This document shows, in pieces, positions 44,629-53,506 of a stretch of 64,000 bases of DNA. The stretch is from positions 295,130 to 359,129 of the forward strand of contig NZ_JROM01000021.1 in the NCBI RefSeq assembly GCF_000786655.1. Direction: 5' to 3'. The notes beneath the pieces are model-generated. The model saw nothing but the letters and a program-made list of their open reading frames with translations. It ran no database searches and was not told where the DNA came from. The DNA is from Kocuria marina (GTDB lineage: Bacteria > Actinomycetota > Actinomycetes > Actinomycetales > Micrococcaceae). How positions within the stretch are numbered: the stretch's first letter is position 1; each line of letters begins with the position of its first letter. Made by a program: the position numbers and the translations under genes.

Positions 44629-44650
44629 AAGTTTCGGTGCACCGAAACTT
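44629..44650. promoter_or_regulatory. Perfect 22-bp palindrome, candidate metalloregulator operator of mntH
   Basis: AAGTTTCGGTGCACCGAAACTT is fully self-complementary. Read towards mntH, a TAAAGT -10-like hexamer (44652-44647) overlaps its outer edge, so a bound dimer would cover the -10 and start point. It lies 48 bp upstream of the mntH start codon. Confidence 0.6.
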
Positions 44651-44690
44651 TAGCGCGTGACGCCCGGATAGCCCGGGGTGCCCCGGTCCG

Positions 44691-44719
44691 TTCAGCGTGT
44701 CCCGGCCCGCGCGTATATT
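44691..44719 (+). promoter_or_regulatory. Promoter of the ABC exporter operon
   Basis: TTCAGC (44691-44696), a 17-base spacer and TATATT (44714-44719). The leader is about 40 bases. Confidence 0.45.
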
Positions 44720-44766
44720 GGGCGCGTATTCGGCTCCCTCCGTGCTCGACGTCAGGATCGACCGTC

Positions 44767-46512
44767 ATGCTGCTGCGTTTGTTACGCACGTTCACGCGCC
44801 CCTACATCCCATGGGTCGTGGGCGTTCTCGTGTTCCAACTGGCGGCCACGATCGCCACGCTCTACCTCCCGAGCCTCAACGCCCGGATCATCGACAACGG
44901 TGTGGCCCGCGGGGACACCGACTACATCTGGCGCACCGGTGCCGTGATGCTCGCCGTGGCCTTCGCCCAGGTGATCGCCGCCGTCATCGCGGTGTGGTGC
45001 GGCGCCCGCACGGCGATCGGTGTGGGCCGGGACCTGCGCCGGGACGTCTACCGCCGCGTCGGGCAGTTCAGCGCGCGCGAGGTCGGGAGGTTCGGGGCGC
45101 CGTCGCTGATCACGCGCAACACCAACGACGTCCAGCAGATCCAGATGCTCACCCTCATGGGGCTGAACTTCATGGTCATGGCGCCCATCATGTGCGTGGG
45201 CGGGATCGTCATGGCCCTGCGGGAGGACCCGGGGCTCTCGTGGCTCGTGTGGGTGTCCATCCCCGTGATGGGCGTGCTGCTGGGTCTCGTGGTCTCCCGG
45301 CTGATGCCGTGGTTCCGGATCATGCAGGAACGCATCGACGGGATCAACGGGGTGCTGCGAGAGCAGATCACGGGCATCCGGGTGATCCGCGCCTTCGTCA
45401 AGGAACCGTTCGAGACCGCCCGCTTCCGCAGCGCGAACCAGGACCTCACGGACATCTCCCTGCGCATCGGTGCGCTGTTCGTACTGATGTTCCCCGTGAT
45501 CAACATGGTCATGCACCTGGCCACCGCGGCCGTGCTGTGGTTCGGCGGCCACCGCGTGGACCAGGGTCAGATCCAGGTCGGTGCGCTGACCGCGTTCCTG
45601 CAGTACATGCTGCAGATCCTCATGGCCGTCATGATGGCCACGTTCATGTTCATGATGGTCCCGCGCGCAGTCGTGTGCGCCGAGCGGATCGGGGAGGTGC
45701 TCGACACCCGTCCCACCATGCACCCGCCGCAGCGCCCGGCCGTAGCACCCCGCGCCGTGGGCCACGTCCGCTTCGAGGACGTCACGTTCCAGTACCCCGG
45801 CGCGGAGGACCCCGTGCTGTCCGGGATCGACTTCGCGGCGGAACCGGGGCGCACCGTGGCCGTGGTCGGGGCCACGGGTTCCGGCAAGAGCACGCTCATC
45901 AGCCTGATCCCCCGCTTGCTCGATCCCGTGGCGGGCCGGGTGTTGTTGGACGGGGTGGACCTGCGCGACTACGCCCCGGACGACCTCGCCGGCCGGGTGG
46001 GTCTCGTCCCGCAGCGACCGTTCCTCTTCTCCGGGACCGTGGCGTCCAACCTGCGCTTCGGCCGCGCGGACGCCACCGACGACGAGTTGTGGGAGGCCCT
46101 GCGCGTGGCCCAGGCGGACGACTTCGTCCGCGAGATGCCCGAGGGTCTGGACGCGCCCGTGTCCCAGGGTGGGACCAACGTGTCCGGGGGTCAGCGCCAG
46201 CGGCTCAGCATCGCCCGCGCCCTCGTGGCCCGCCCCCGGGTCTACGTCTTCGATGACTCGTTCTCCGCGCTCGACGTCGCGACCGACGCCCGGTTGCGCG
46301 CCGCCCTGCGCCCCGTGACCCGGGACGCCACCGTGATCACGGTGGCCCAGCGCGTCTCCACCATCACGGGCGCGGACCTCATCCTGGTCCTCGAGCACGG
46401 TCGGATCATCGCGCGCGGTACCCACGAGGAGCTCGTGGCCGCGAGCGAGACCTACCGGGAGATCGTCACGTCCCAGCTCTCGGCCGAACAGACCACGGGA
46501 GGCGAACGGTGA
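44767..46512 (+). CDS. ABC exporter half-transporter, first subunit (degenerate catalytic site)
   Basis: 581 aa: six TM segments (~1-320), then an NBD (~340-575) with Walker A VGATGSGKST, Q-loop, signature VSGGQRQRLSIARAL and Walker B VYVFDDSFSALD. The residue after Walker B is Asp rather than the catalytic Glu, as in the weak site of heterodimeric multidrug exporters such as TM287/288. Start ATG 44767 with CAGGA ahead. The stop overlaps the start of the next gene by 4 bases. Substrate unknown (lipids or drugs in relatives). Confidence 0.92.
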   Translation: MLLRLLRTFTRPYIPWVVGVLVFQLAATIATLYLPSLNARIIDNGVARGDTDYIWRTGAVMLAVAFAQVIAAVIAVWCGARTAIGVGRDLRRDVYRRVGQFSAREVGRFGAPSLITRNTNDVQQIQMLTLMGLNFMVMAPIMCVGGIVMALREDPGLSWLVWVSIPVMGVLLGLVVSRLMPWFRIMQERIDGINGVLREQITGIRVIRAFVKEPFETARFRSANQDLTDISLRIGALFVLMFPVINMVMHLATAAVLWFGGHRVDQGQIQVGALTAFLQYMLQILMAVMMATFMFMMVPRAVVCAERIGEVLDTRPTMHPPQRPAVAPRAVGHVRFEDVTFQYPGAEDPVLSGIDFAAEPGRTVAVVGATGSGKSTLISLIPRLLDPVAGRVLLDGVDLRDYAPDDLAGRVGLVPQRPFLFSGTVASNLRFGRADATDDELWEALRVAQADDFVREMPEGLDAPVSQGGTNVSGGQRQRLSIARALVARPRVYVFDDSFSALDVATDARLRAALRPVTRDATVITVAQRVSTITGADLILVLEHGRIIARGTHEELVAASETYREIVTSQLSAEQTTGGER

Positions 46513-48428
46513 GCGAGACACAGGAACCGGTCCGGAAGCCGCAGCGCTTCTGGGCCTCGGCCGGGCGGCTCGTGAAGCTCATGGCCCCGCACAAGGCGGC
46601 GCTCGCCGTCGTCGTCGCGGCCGTCGTGCTGTCCGTGGTGCTCACGGTGTGGGCCCCGCGCGTGCTGGGACGCGCCATGGACGTGATCTTCGCCGGCGTC
46701 GTCGGCAGATCCCTGCCGGCGGGCGCGAGCCAGCAACAGGTCGAGGCCGGGCTGCGCGCGCAGGGCCAGGACACGCTCGCGGACATGATGTCCGCCATGA
46801 CGCTCGTCCCGGGACAGGGCGTGGACTTCACGCGGCTGGGCACCCTCATCCTCGTGGTGCTCGGCATGTACACCGTGGCCTCGGTGCTCATGTGGCTGCA
46901 GGGTTACGTGCTCAACCGCGTGGTCATGCGGGTCGTGTACGACCTGCGCGAGGAGGTCGAGCGCAAGGTCAACGCCCTGCCCCTGAGCTACTTCGACACG
47001 CGCCAGCGCGGGGACGTGATGTCCCGCGTGACCAACGACGTGGACAACATCCAGACGGCGCTGCAACAGACCTTCGCGCAGCTCGTGCAGAACGTGCTGA
47101 CCGTGCTCGGCATCGTGGTCATGATGTTCATCGTCTCGTGGCAGTTGGCGCTCGTCGCGCTCGTGGCACTGCCGCTGTCCGCTGTGGCCGCGGGGGTCAT
47201 CGGTACCCGCTCCCAGCGGTTGTTCAAACAGCAGTGGCACGCCACGGGACAGCTCAACGGGCACATCGAGGAATCGTTCTCGGGCCACGAGCTCGTGCAC
47301 GCGTACGGCCGGCAACGCCAGATGCAGCAACAGTTCGACGCGCGCAACGAGGAACTGTACCGGGCGGCGTTCGGGGCGCAGTTCATGTCCGGGACGATCA
47401 TGCCGGTCATGCAGTTCATCTCCTACTTGTCCTACGTGGGCATCGCCGTACTGGGCGGACTGCGCGTGGCCACGGGCCAGCTGACCCTGGGGGACGCCAC
47501 CGCGTTCATCCAGTACTCCCGGGAATTCACCCAGCCGCTGTCCCAGGTCGCGGGCATGGCCACCCAGTTGCAGTCCGGCATCGCCTCCGCGGAACGGACC
47601 TTCGAACTGCTCGACGCCCCCGAACAGGAACCGGAGACCCCCACCTCCCATCTGCCGGGCACGCTGCGCGGTGAGGTGCGCTTCGACCACGTGGACTTCT
47701 CCTACGACAAGGCCGCCCTGGCCCGGGGTGCCGAGCCCCTGATCGAGGACATGTGCCTGCACGTGGCCCCGGGGCGCACCGTGGCGATCGTCGGACCCAC
47801 GGGCGCCGGGAAGACCACGCTCGTGAACCTCATCCTGCGCTTCTACGAGATCGACGCGGGCCGGATCAGCCTGGACGGGATCGACATCCGGGACCTCTCC
47901 CGCCACGAACTGCGTTCGCAGGTGGGCATGGTGCTCCAGGACGCGTGGCTGTTCAGCGGCACCATCCGGGAGAACATCCGTTACGGCCGCCAGGACGCCA
48001 CGGACGAGGAGGTACTGGCCGCTGCGCGCGCCACGTACGTGGACCGTTTCGTGCGCGCCCTGCCGGACGGGTACGACACCGTGATCTCGGAGGACGGCTC
48101 CTCGGTCTCGGCCGGTGAGAAGCAGCTGATCACGATCGCCCGGGCGTTCCTGGCCCAACCGTCCCTGCTCATCCTGGACGAGGCGACCTCCGCGGTGGAC
48201 ACCCGCACGGAGCTGCTCGTGCAGAAGGCCATGGCCGCGCTGCGGGAGCGCCGCACGTCCTTCGTGATTGCCCACCGGCTCTCCACCATCCGGGACGCGG
48301 ACACGATCATCGTCATGGAGTCGGGGCGGATCGTGGAGCAGGGTTCCCACGACGAGCTGATCGAGGCGGACGGCGCCTACGCCAACCTCTACCGGGCGCA
48401 GTTCAACGCGGCGGACCCGGCCTCGTGA
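46509..48428 (+). CDS. ABC exporter half-transporter, second subunit
   Basis: 639 aa: TM domain ~15-370 with a long first extracytoplasmic loop (GASQQQVEAGLRAQGQDTLAD), NBD ~390-630 with Walker A VGPTGAGKTT, signature VSAGEKQLITIARAF and Walker B LLILDEATSAVD, which has the catalytic Glu. The signature is SAGEKQ, a common variant for this group. It pairs with the preceding gene to make a heterodimer with one functional hydrolytic site. GTG start within the upstream stop region (GTGA overlap). Confidence 0.93.
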   Translation: MSETQEPVRKPQRFWASAGRLVKLMAPHKAALAVVVAAVVLSVVLTVWAPRVLGRAMDVIFAGVVGRSLPAGASQQQVEAGLRAQGQDTLADMMSAMTLVPGQGVDFTRLGTLILVVLGMYTVASVLMWLQGYVLNRVVMRVVYDLREEVERKVNALPLSYFDTRQRGDVMSRVTNDVDNIQTALQQTFAQLVQNVLTVLGIVVMMFIVSWQLALVALVALPLSAVAAGVIGTRSQRLFKQQWHATGQLNGHIEESFSGHELVHAYGRQRQMQQQFDARNEELYRAAFGAQFMSGTIMPVMQFISYLSYVGIAVLGGLRVATGQLTLGDATAFIQYSREFTQPLSQVAGMATQLQSGIASAERTFELLDAPEQEPETPTSHLPGTLRGEVRFDHVDFSYDKAALARGAEPLIEDMCLHVAPGRTVAIVGPTGAGKTTLVNLILRFYEIDAGRISLDGIDIRDLSRHELRSQVGMVLQDAWLFSGTIRENIRYGRQDATDEEVLAAARATYVDRFVRALPDGYDTVISEDGSSVSAGEKQLITIARAFLAQPSLLILDEATSAVDTRTELLVQKAMAALRERRTSFVIAHRLSTIRDADTIIVMESGRIVEQGSHDELIEADGAYANLYRAQFNAADPAS

Positions 48429-48494
48429 GCGTGCGCGGCGGTGGCAATCACCGCCGCGCCCGTCTACCGTGGACGTGACGGTCCACCCCACAGA

Positions 48495-49109
48495 ATGGAT
48501 GTTCACGTGACCAACTTCGCCAATGTCGAACGTCGTCATCTTGCCGCGCTGCTGCGCCGTGTGGGGCCGGACGCCCCCACCCTGTGCGAGGGCTGGGACG
48601 CCCGGGACCTCGCGATCCACCTGGTCATCCGTGATTCCCGTCCGGACGCGGTCGCCGGGATGCTCTCCCCCAAACTGCCCGTGCTCGGGCGCCACGCCAA
48701 GTCGGTGGACGCCGACTACCGGGAGATGTCGTGGGAGAAGCTCGTGGACCTCGTGGAGCGCCCCCCGCTCTACTCCCCGGGTCGCTGGTCCCCGATCGAC
48801 AAGCGCATGAACACCGGGGAGTTCTTCATCCACCACGAGGACGTCCGCCGCGCGCAGCCCCAATGGCACGCCCGGCAATTGCTCAACGACGAGCAGAAGG
48901 ACCTGTGGAACGTGCTCAAGCTCATGGGCCCGGCGCTGCTGCGCAAGAAGTCCGAGTCCGTGGTGCTGCTCGCGGGCGGTTTCGGTGCGGTGCGCGGCGG
49001 CAAGAAGTCCGCCCGGCGCGTGGAACTCGTGCGCGGTGAACCGTCCGAGCTGCTGTTGTGGGCCTTCGGCCGCGAGGAGCAGGCGGACGTGGAGATCACC
49101 CAGGAGTAG
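48495..49109 (+). CDS. TIGR03085 family protein (maleylpyruvate-isomerase-like fold)
   Basis: About 204 aa. VERRHLAALLRRVGPDAPTLCEGWDARDLAIHLVIRD with the WDARDLAIHL motif is characteristic of the DinB/mycothiol-dependent maleylpyruvate isomerase N-terminal fold; members bind a metal through conserved His residues (His in AIHL and FIHHEDVRR). Function unknown; some relatives use mycothiol, which this phylum makes. ATG at 48495 chosen; a GTG at 48507 is nearly as good. TACCGT at 48465-48470 may be the -10. Confidence 0.85.
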   Translation: MDVHVTNFANVERRHLAALLRRVGPDAPTLCEGWDARDLAIHLVIRDSRPDAVAGMLSPKLPVLGRHAKSVDADYREMSWEKLVDLVERPPLYSPGRWSPIDKRMNTGEFFIHHEDVRRAQPQWHARQLLNDEQKDLWNVLKLMGPALLRKKSESVVLLAGGFGAVRGGKKSARRVELVRGEPSELLLWAFGREEQADVEITQE

Positions 49110-49124
49110 TACCCGCCGGACATG

Positions 49125-49158
49125 AAGAACCGGCCCCGCTCGAGCGGGGCCGGTTCTT
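49125..49158. terminator. Perfect bidirectional hairpin between TIGR03085 and ferritin genes
   Basis: AAGAACCGGCCCCGCT (49125-49140) and AGCGGGGCCGGTTCTT (49143-49158) pair perfectly around CG. It ends with short A and T runs outside the stem, so it suits both convergent genes. Confidence 0.9.
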
Positions 49159-49216
49159 GCGTGTTCGGGCGTGTTCGAGTGTTCTCGGGGTCGCCCGGAC
49201 CGGGCGCGGAGTGCGT

Positions 49217-49720
49217 TCAGTCGGCCCGGACCGGCCGGGAGCCCAGTTCGGAGTCCAGGCGCAACAGGCCGGGACCGTCGTTGTGGACCAGGCGCACCTG
49301 GTCGCAGATCTCCTCCACGGTGGCCTCCTCCTCGATCTGCTCGCTGATGAACCAGTGCAGCAGGGGCATCGCGTCGATGTCGCCTTCTTCCTGCGCCAGC
49401 CGGTACAGGTTGCGGATCGATTCGGACACCTTGCGCTCGTGCGCGAGCGCGGCCTCGAAGCAGCCGAGGACGGACTTGTCGGCGATGTTCGGACCGGCCA
49501 TGTCCCCGATCTGCGGATCACCGCCGCGGTCCACGATGTGGTCGATGAACTTCTCGGCGTGTGTGATCTCCTCGGCCGCCTGGGCGCGGAACCACTGCGA
49601 GAAACCGGGCAGACTCGCCACGTCCATCTCGATGGACAACTGGCGGTAGACCACGGTCGCCTGCAGCTCCATGGTGATCTGGTCGTTGAACGCTTCGGCC
49701 ATTCTTCCCTTGATTTCCAT
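49217..49720 (-). CDS. Ferritin (non-haem, Ftn-type)
   Basis: A 167-aa iron-storage subunit that oxidises and stores iron in a 24-mer. Diiron ferroxidase residues: Glu in ITMELQATVVYRQL (~18), Glu and His in EEITHAEKF (~50 and 53), Glu in FEAALAHERK (~94) and Glu/Gln in FISEQIEEE (~127). No haem-binding Met typical of bacterioferritin stands out. The start ATG at 49720 gives MEIKGRMAEAFNDQ. Single-gene unit. Confidence 0.92.
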   Translation of the reverse strand: MEIKGRMAEAFNDQITMELQATVVYRQLSIEMDVASLPGFSQWFRAQAAEEITHAEKFIDHIVDRGGDPQIGDMAGPNIADKSVLGCFEAALAHERKVSESIRNLYRLAQEEGDIDAMPLLHWFISEQIEEEATVEEICDQVRLVHNDGPGLLRLDSELGSRPVRAD

Positions 49721-49875
49721 GACCCCATCGAAGCAGTTTTCCTCCGGCATGGGTAGGTTGCACGCCACCGCATGACGGGCCCCGCCGCCCCGGCCGGTTC
49801 CCGCGCGCCGGGTGCCCGCCCTCGGCGCGTCGTCCAGTACCATGGAGCGGTCCCGTGATCGCACGGGGCAGCAGT

Positions 49876-49949
49876 GCCTCCTTAGCTCAGATGGCCAGAG
49901 CATCTGTCTTGTAAACAGAGGGTCGCCGGTTCGAATCCGGCAGGGGGCT
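49876..49949 (+). tRNA. tRNA-Thr (anticodon UGU)
   Basis: 74 bases. Acceptor GCCUCCU/AGGGGGC with one G-U pair, D-arm GCTC..GAGC, anticodon stem TCTGT/ACAGA, loop CUUGUAA (anticodon UGU, reading ACA), T-loop GGTTCGAATCC and discriminator U. CC follows but not CCA, so the tail is added. Confidence 0.96.
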
Positions 49950-49987
49950 CCGAACCCGGGCACGGCGTCGTCGTCCCCGTAGGAAGG

Positions 49988-50028
49988 ACGACGAAAGCCC
50001 CGGTCGGGATGACCGGGGCTCTCGTCGT
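49988..50028 (-). terminator. Terminator of the DsbA-like gene
   Basis: AGCCCCGGTC (49996-50005) pairs with GACCGGGGCT (50011-50020), flanked by GACGA/TCGTC extensions. It lies 18 bp beyond the stop of the 50047 gene. It is also downstream of tRNA-Thr. Confidence 0.8.
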
Positions 50029-50046
50029 GTCGGGGCACTGCCCGCG

Positions 50047-50922
50047 TCACTTCTTCTCGTCGACCGCCTTCTTCAGCGCGTCCTGGAAGTTGCCTCCCTC
50101 GTAGCGCTTGCCGTCGATGAAGATGGTGGGCGTCCCGGCCACACCGTTGTTGATGGACTCGCGGGACATCACGTTGACCATGGGGCGGTAGGTGTTCTCA
50201 CCGAGCTGGTCCGCCGTCACGTTCGCGCCGTGCTTGTTGGCGATGTCCGCGATCTGCTGGTTGCTCAGACCGCCGGTGCCCTGGTGGCTGAACAGCTCCT
50301 GGGCGAACTCCATGTACTGGTCGCTGTCGACCTGCTCGGCCACCACGTAGGCCGCGTTGGCGGCGCGGGACGAGTACTGATCGCGGGTGGCCCGGTCCAG
50401 GAAGTTGAGGTTGCGGTACTCCACCTGCACGTCACCGGCGTCCACGGCCCGCTTGATCGCGTCCGCGTTCTGCTTCTCGAAGTCGGCGCAGTGCACGCAC
50501 TCGAAGTCCTGGAAGATCACGACCTGCACGGGCTTGCCGTTGCTCGCAGCCTGGTCCTGGTCCACGACCCCCGGGGGCGTCTTGGAGGTGTCCGCGGTGG
50601 CGGCGGGCTCGGGCTCCTGGGAGAGGTCCCGTTCCTGGACGTCCGAGCTGTTCTGCACGATCCCGTCCTTCGTGACCGTGATGCCGCCGTACTGGTTGGC
50701 GCTCGCGGGCACGGGGCCGGCCTCGGGGATCTTTGCCCTGTTGTTCTGCCACACGACCACCCCGATGATCAGCGCGATGATCACGAGCAGCGCGATGACG
50801 GCGGCGATCAGCCCCACGGGTTTGCCGTTGGAGCGGCGGGACTGCCGGTCTGCGATCTGGCGTGCCCGCTCCCGGGCCTGGTCCGAGGACGAGGAACCGG
50901 CGGTGTTGTTCTTGGAAGCCAT
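50047..50922 (-). CDS. Membrane-anchored DsbA-like thiol oxidoreductase
   Basis: 291 aa. Cytoplasmic N-terminus (1-35), one TM segment (~37-58), an acidic/polar linker (~60-125), then a thioredoxin-fold DsbA domain with the CxxC site in FQDFECVHCADFEKQ and the cis-Pro loop GVAGTPTIFIDGKRYEG. It faces outside the membrane and forms or isomerises disulfides in exported proteins. Start ATG at 50922. VKOR/DsbB partners are not nearby. Confidence 0.9.
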   Translation of the reverse strand: MASKNNTAGSSSSDQARERARQIADRQSRRSNGKPVGLIAAVIALLVIIALIIGVVVWQNNRAKIPEAGPVPASANQYGGITVTKDGIVQNSSDVQERDLSQEPEPAATADTSKTPPGVVDQDQAASNGKPVQVVIFQDFECVHCADFEKQNADAIKRAVDAGDVQVEYRNLNFLDRATRDQYSSRAANAAYVVAEQVDSDQYMEFAQELFSHQGTGGLSNQQIADIANKHGANVTADQLGENTYRPMVNVMSRESINNGVAGTPTIFIDGKRYEGGNFQDALKKAVDEKK

Positions 50923-51129
50923 GGGGGCCCGGGTTTCCTTCCGATGTGCTACACGGGTGTCGGTCTTCGTCCCCAGATTACCCGGGCCCGGCGGGGGTCA
51001 CGATTCAGCCCGTTCCCAGCTGCCGGGGACGACGCCGCTCGGGCCCCGTCGCGGCCGCCCCGCACCGGTGCGGCGTCGTCCTCCCGTCCCGGCGGCGACT
51101 TCTCCCCCGGCCCGGGTGGTACGCACCCT

Positions 51130-51135
51130 TAGGAT
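51130..51135 (+). promoter_or_regulatory. -10 element TAGGAT of the otsAB operon
   Basis: TAGGAT 35 bases before otsA. No clear -35. Upstream at 51029-51080 an inverted pair of ACGACGCCGCT / GCGGCGTCGTC sequences occurs, a motif seen in several other intergenic regions here. Confidence 0.3.
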
Positions 51136-51170
51136 GGGGGTGAACAGCCGCCCCGGGGAAGGAAGCGATC

Positions 51171-52715
51171 GTGTCCGCAGACCAATCTCTTGAGAAGGTG
51201 CCCGTCCCGCAGGACGGCTACGACTTCGTGGTGGTGTCCAACCGGCTTCCCGTGGACCGGGACGTGGACGAGGACGGCAACAGCACGTGGCGCCGCTCCC
51301 CCGGCGGGTTGGTGAGCGCCCTGGCACCCGTGATGGCCCAGCGCGACGGCGCGTGGGTGGGGTGGCACGGTGCCCCGGACGAGACGCTGGAACCGTTCGA
51401 CCACGACGTCTTCCACCTCGTGCCGGTGAGCCTGTCGGAGCTCGAGGTCAAGCGCTACTACGAGGGCTTCTCGAACGCCACGCTGTGGCCGCTGTACCAC
51501 GACGTCATCGCGCCGCCCGAGTTCCACCGCACGTGGTGGTACGCCTATCGTCGCGTCAACGAGCGCTTCGCGCGCCGGGCCGCGGAGACGGCCTCCCAGG
51601 GTGCGACCGTGTGGGTCCAGGACTACCAGTTGCAGTTGGTGCCGCGCATGCTGCGCCGGCTGCGCCCGGACGTGACCATCGGGTTCTTCAACCACATCCC
51701 GTTCCCGCCCACCGAGATCTACTCCCAGTTGCCGTGGCGCAAGGCCGTGCTGGAGGGTCTCACGGGTGCGGACCTGATCGGCTTCCAGCGCCCCGGGGAC
51801 GCCCAGAACTTCCAGCGCTGCGTGCGCAAGTACCTGGGGGTGCAGTTCACCAAGGGCAGCGCCCGGTTCTCCGAGGACACGGCGGACGGCCAGAGCACCG
51901 AGTGGACCGTCAACGCGGGCTCGTACCCCATCTCGATCGACGTGGAATCCATCAAGGAACTCGCATCGGACCCGCAGGTCCAGGCCCGCGCGCGGGAGAT
52001 CCGCGAGGAGCTGGGCAATCCCGACACGGTCTTCCTGGGCGTGGACCGCCTGGACTACACCAAGGGCATCCGGCACCGCATCAAGGCCTACGGCGAGCTG
52101 CTCGAGGACGGCGAGATCTCCGTGGAGAACTCCGTGCTCGTGCAGGTCGCGAGCCCGTCGCGCGAGCGCGTGGACTCCTATCGGCAACTGCGCGAACTCG
52201 TGGAGGGCATGGTGGGGCGGATCAACGGCCAGTTCGACACCATTTCCCACACCGCCGTCCGCTACCTGCACCACGGTTACCCGTTCGAGGAGATGGTGGC
52301 CCTGTACCTCGCCGCGGACGTCATGCTCGTCACGGCCCTGCGGGACGGGATGAACCTCGTGGCCAAGGAGTACGTCGCGGCCCGGCAGGACCGCTCGGGT
52401 CGACTCGTGCTCTCGGAGTTCACGGGCGCCGCCGAGCAGCTCAAGCAAGCGGTGCTCGTCAACCCGCACGACATCGACGGGCTCAAGTCCGCCATGCTGC
52501 ACGCACGGGACATGTCCGACGCCGAGGCCCGCAAGCGCATGTCCTCGATGCGCCGGCAGGTGCTCACGCACGACGTCGTCGACTGGTCCCACCGTTTCCT
52601 CGACGACCTCGCCGCGCACGCCCCGGAGCACGAGCAGGGCGCCGCGGCCGGGCAGGATTCCGCGCACGACGACGGCGCCGCGGCCGACACGACGCCCGGA
52701 GCGGACCGTGACTGA
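51171..52715 (+). CDS. otsA: Trehalose-6-phosphate synthase
   Basis: A 514-aa GT20 glucosyltransferase making trehalose-6-phosphate from a nucleoside-diphospho-glucose and glucose-6-phosphate. Motifs: VVSNRLPVDRD, WRRSPGGLVSAL, VWVQDYQLQLVPRML, FFNHIPFPPTEIY, LGVDRLDYTKGIRHR and the acidic ALRDGMNLVAKEY. The last ~30 residues are a disordered Gly/Ala/Asp tail. GTG start with GGAAGGA. Trehalose serves as osmoprotectant and glycolipid precursor. It overlaps otsB by 8 bp. Confidence 0.95.
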   Translation: MSADQSLEKVPVPQDGYDFVVVSNRLPVDRDVDEDGNSTWRRSPGGLVSALAPVMAQRDGAWVGWHGAPDETLEPFDHDVFHLVPVSLSELEVKRYYEGFSNATLWPLYHDVIAPPEFHRTWWYAYRRVNERFARRAAETASQGATVWVQDYQLQLVPRMLRRLRPDVTIGFFNHIPFPPTEIYSQLPWRKAVLEGLTGADLIGFQRPGDAQNFQRCVRKYLGVQFTKGSARFSEDTADGQSTEWTVNAGSYPISIDVESIKELASDPQVQARAREIREELGNPDTVFLGVDRLDYTKGIRHRIKAYGELLEDGEISVENSVLVQVASPSRERVDSYRQLRELVEGMVGRINGQFDTISHTAVRYLHHGYPFEEMVALYLAADVMLVTALRDGMNLVAKEYVAARQDRSGRLVLSEFTGAAEQLKQAVLVNPHDIDGLKSAMLHARDMSDAEARKRMSSMRRQVLTHDVVDWSHRFLDDLAAHAPEHEQGAAAGQDSAHDDGAAADTTPGADRD

Positions 52716-53505
52716 CTCGCCCGCGGACGCCCTCGCCGCCGCGGCCACGGCCGAGACCGTATTACTGGCCCTGGACTTCGACGGCACCCTGGCACCGTTC
52801 ACCGAGGACCCGGCGGATTCCCGGCCCCTGCCCGCCGCGCGGGACGCGCTCGACACGCTCGCCGGACTGCCCCGCACCACGGTCGCGATCATCTCGGGGC
52901 GGCCCCTCGAGTTCCTGCGCACCGTGGTGGACCCGCGGCGTCGCATGGTGCTCTCCGGTTCGCACGGTGCGGAGGTGGACCTCGGCGCGGCGCCCGGCTC
53001 CGGTGCGGACACCGGGATCGAGCTGACCGAGGACCAGTTGGCATTGCTGGACCGAGCGATCGATGCGACGTACGGGTTCGTGCAGCGCTATCCGGGCTCG
53101 CGGGCGGAGCTGAAACCCGCGGGCGTGGCCTTCCACACGCGTCCCATCGAGGACGCGGACACCGCCCGGCGAGCGCTGGACGAAATGACCGAGGCCTACG
53201 CCGCGATGCCCGGTCTGCGGTTGACCCCCGGCCAGCAGGTCATCGAGTGCTCGGTGCTCAGCGCGACCAAGGGGGACGGACTGACGGCCATCCGCTGGGC
53301 CGTGCACCCGCAGGTCACGGTCTTCGCCGGCGACGACGACACCGACGAGGACGCCATGGCGATCCTGGGACCCCACGACGTGGGGATCAAGGTGGGCACC
53401 AAGGATTCCTCGGCCCCGTGGCGCGTGGCGGATCCGGACGAACTGACCCGGCTGCTCACGGAATTCGCCCGGCAGCGGGTCCGTGCGGCGACTAGCATGA
53501 ACTGA
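52708..53505 (+). CDS. otsB: Trehalose-6-phosphate phosphatase
   Basis: A 265-aa HAD-superfamily phosphatase completing trehalose synthesis. Motif I LALDFDGTLAPF (nucleophile Asp), motif II IISGRPLEFL, Lys in SATKGDGLTAIRW, and motif IV AGDDDTDEDAM. GTG start inside the end of otsA (8-bp overlap), so the two are translationally coupled. A TAGCAT -10-like hexamer near its 3' end may drive the next gene. Confidence 0.95.
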   Translation: MTDSPADALAAAATAETVLLALDFDGTLAPFTEDPADSRPLPAARDALDTLAGLPRTTVAIISGRPLEFLRTVVDPRRRMVLSGSHGAEVDLGAAPGSGADTGIELTEDQLALLDRAIDATYGFVQRYPGSRAELKPAGVAFHTRPIEDADTARRALDEMTEAYAAMPGLRLTPGQQVIECSVLSATKGDGLTAIRWAVHPQVTVFAGDDDTDEDAMAILGPHDVGIKVGTKDSSAPWRVADPDELTRLLTEFARQRVRAATSMN

Positions 53506-53506
53506 C

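Noticed and set aside
43489..44766. Long upstream extension of the first ABC exporter gene
   Set aside because: That stretch is antisense to mntH; the ABC family N-terminus and ribosome site start at 44767.
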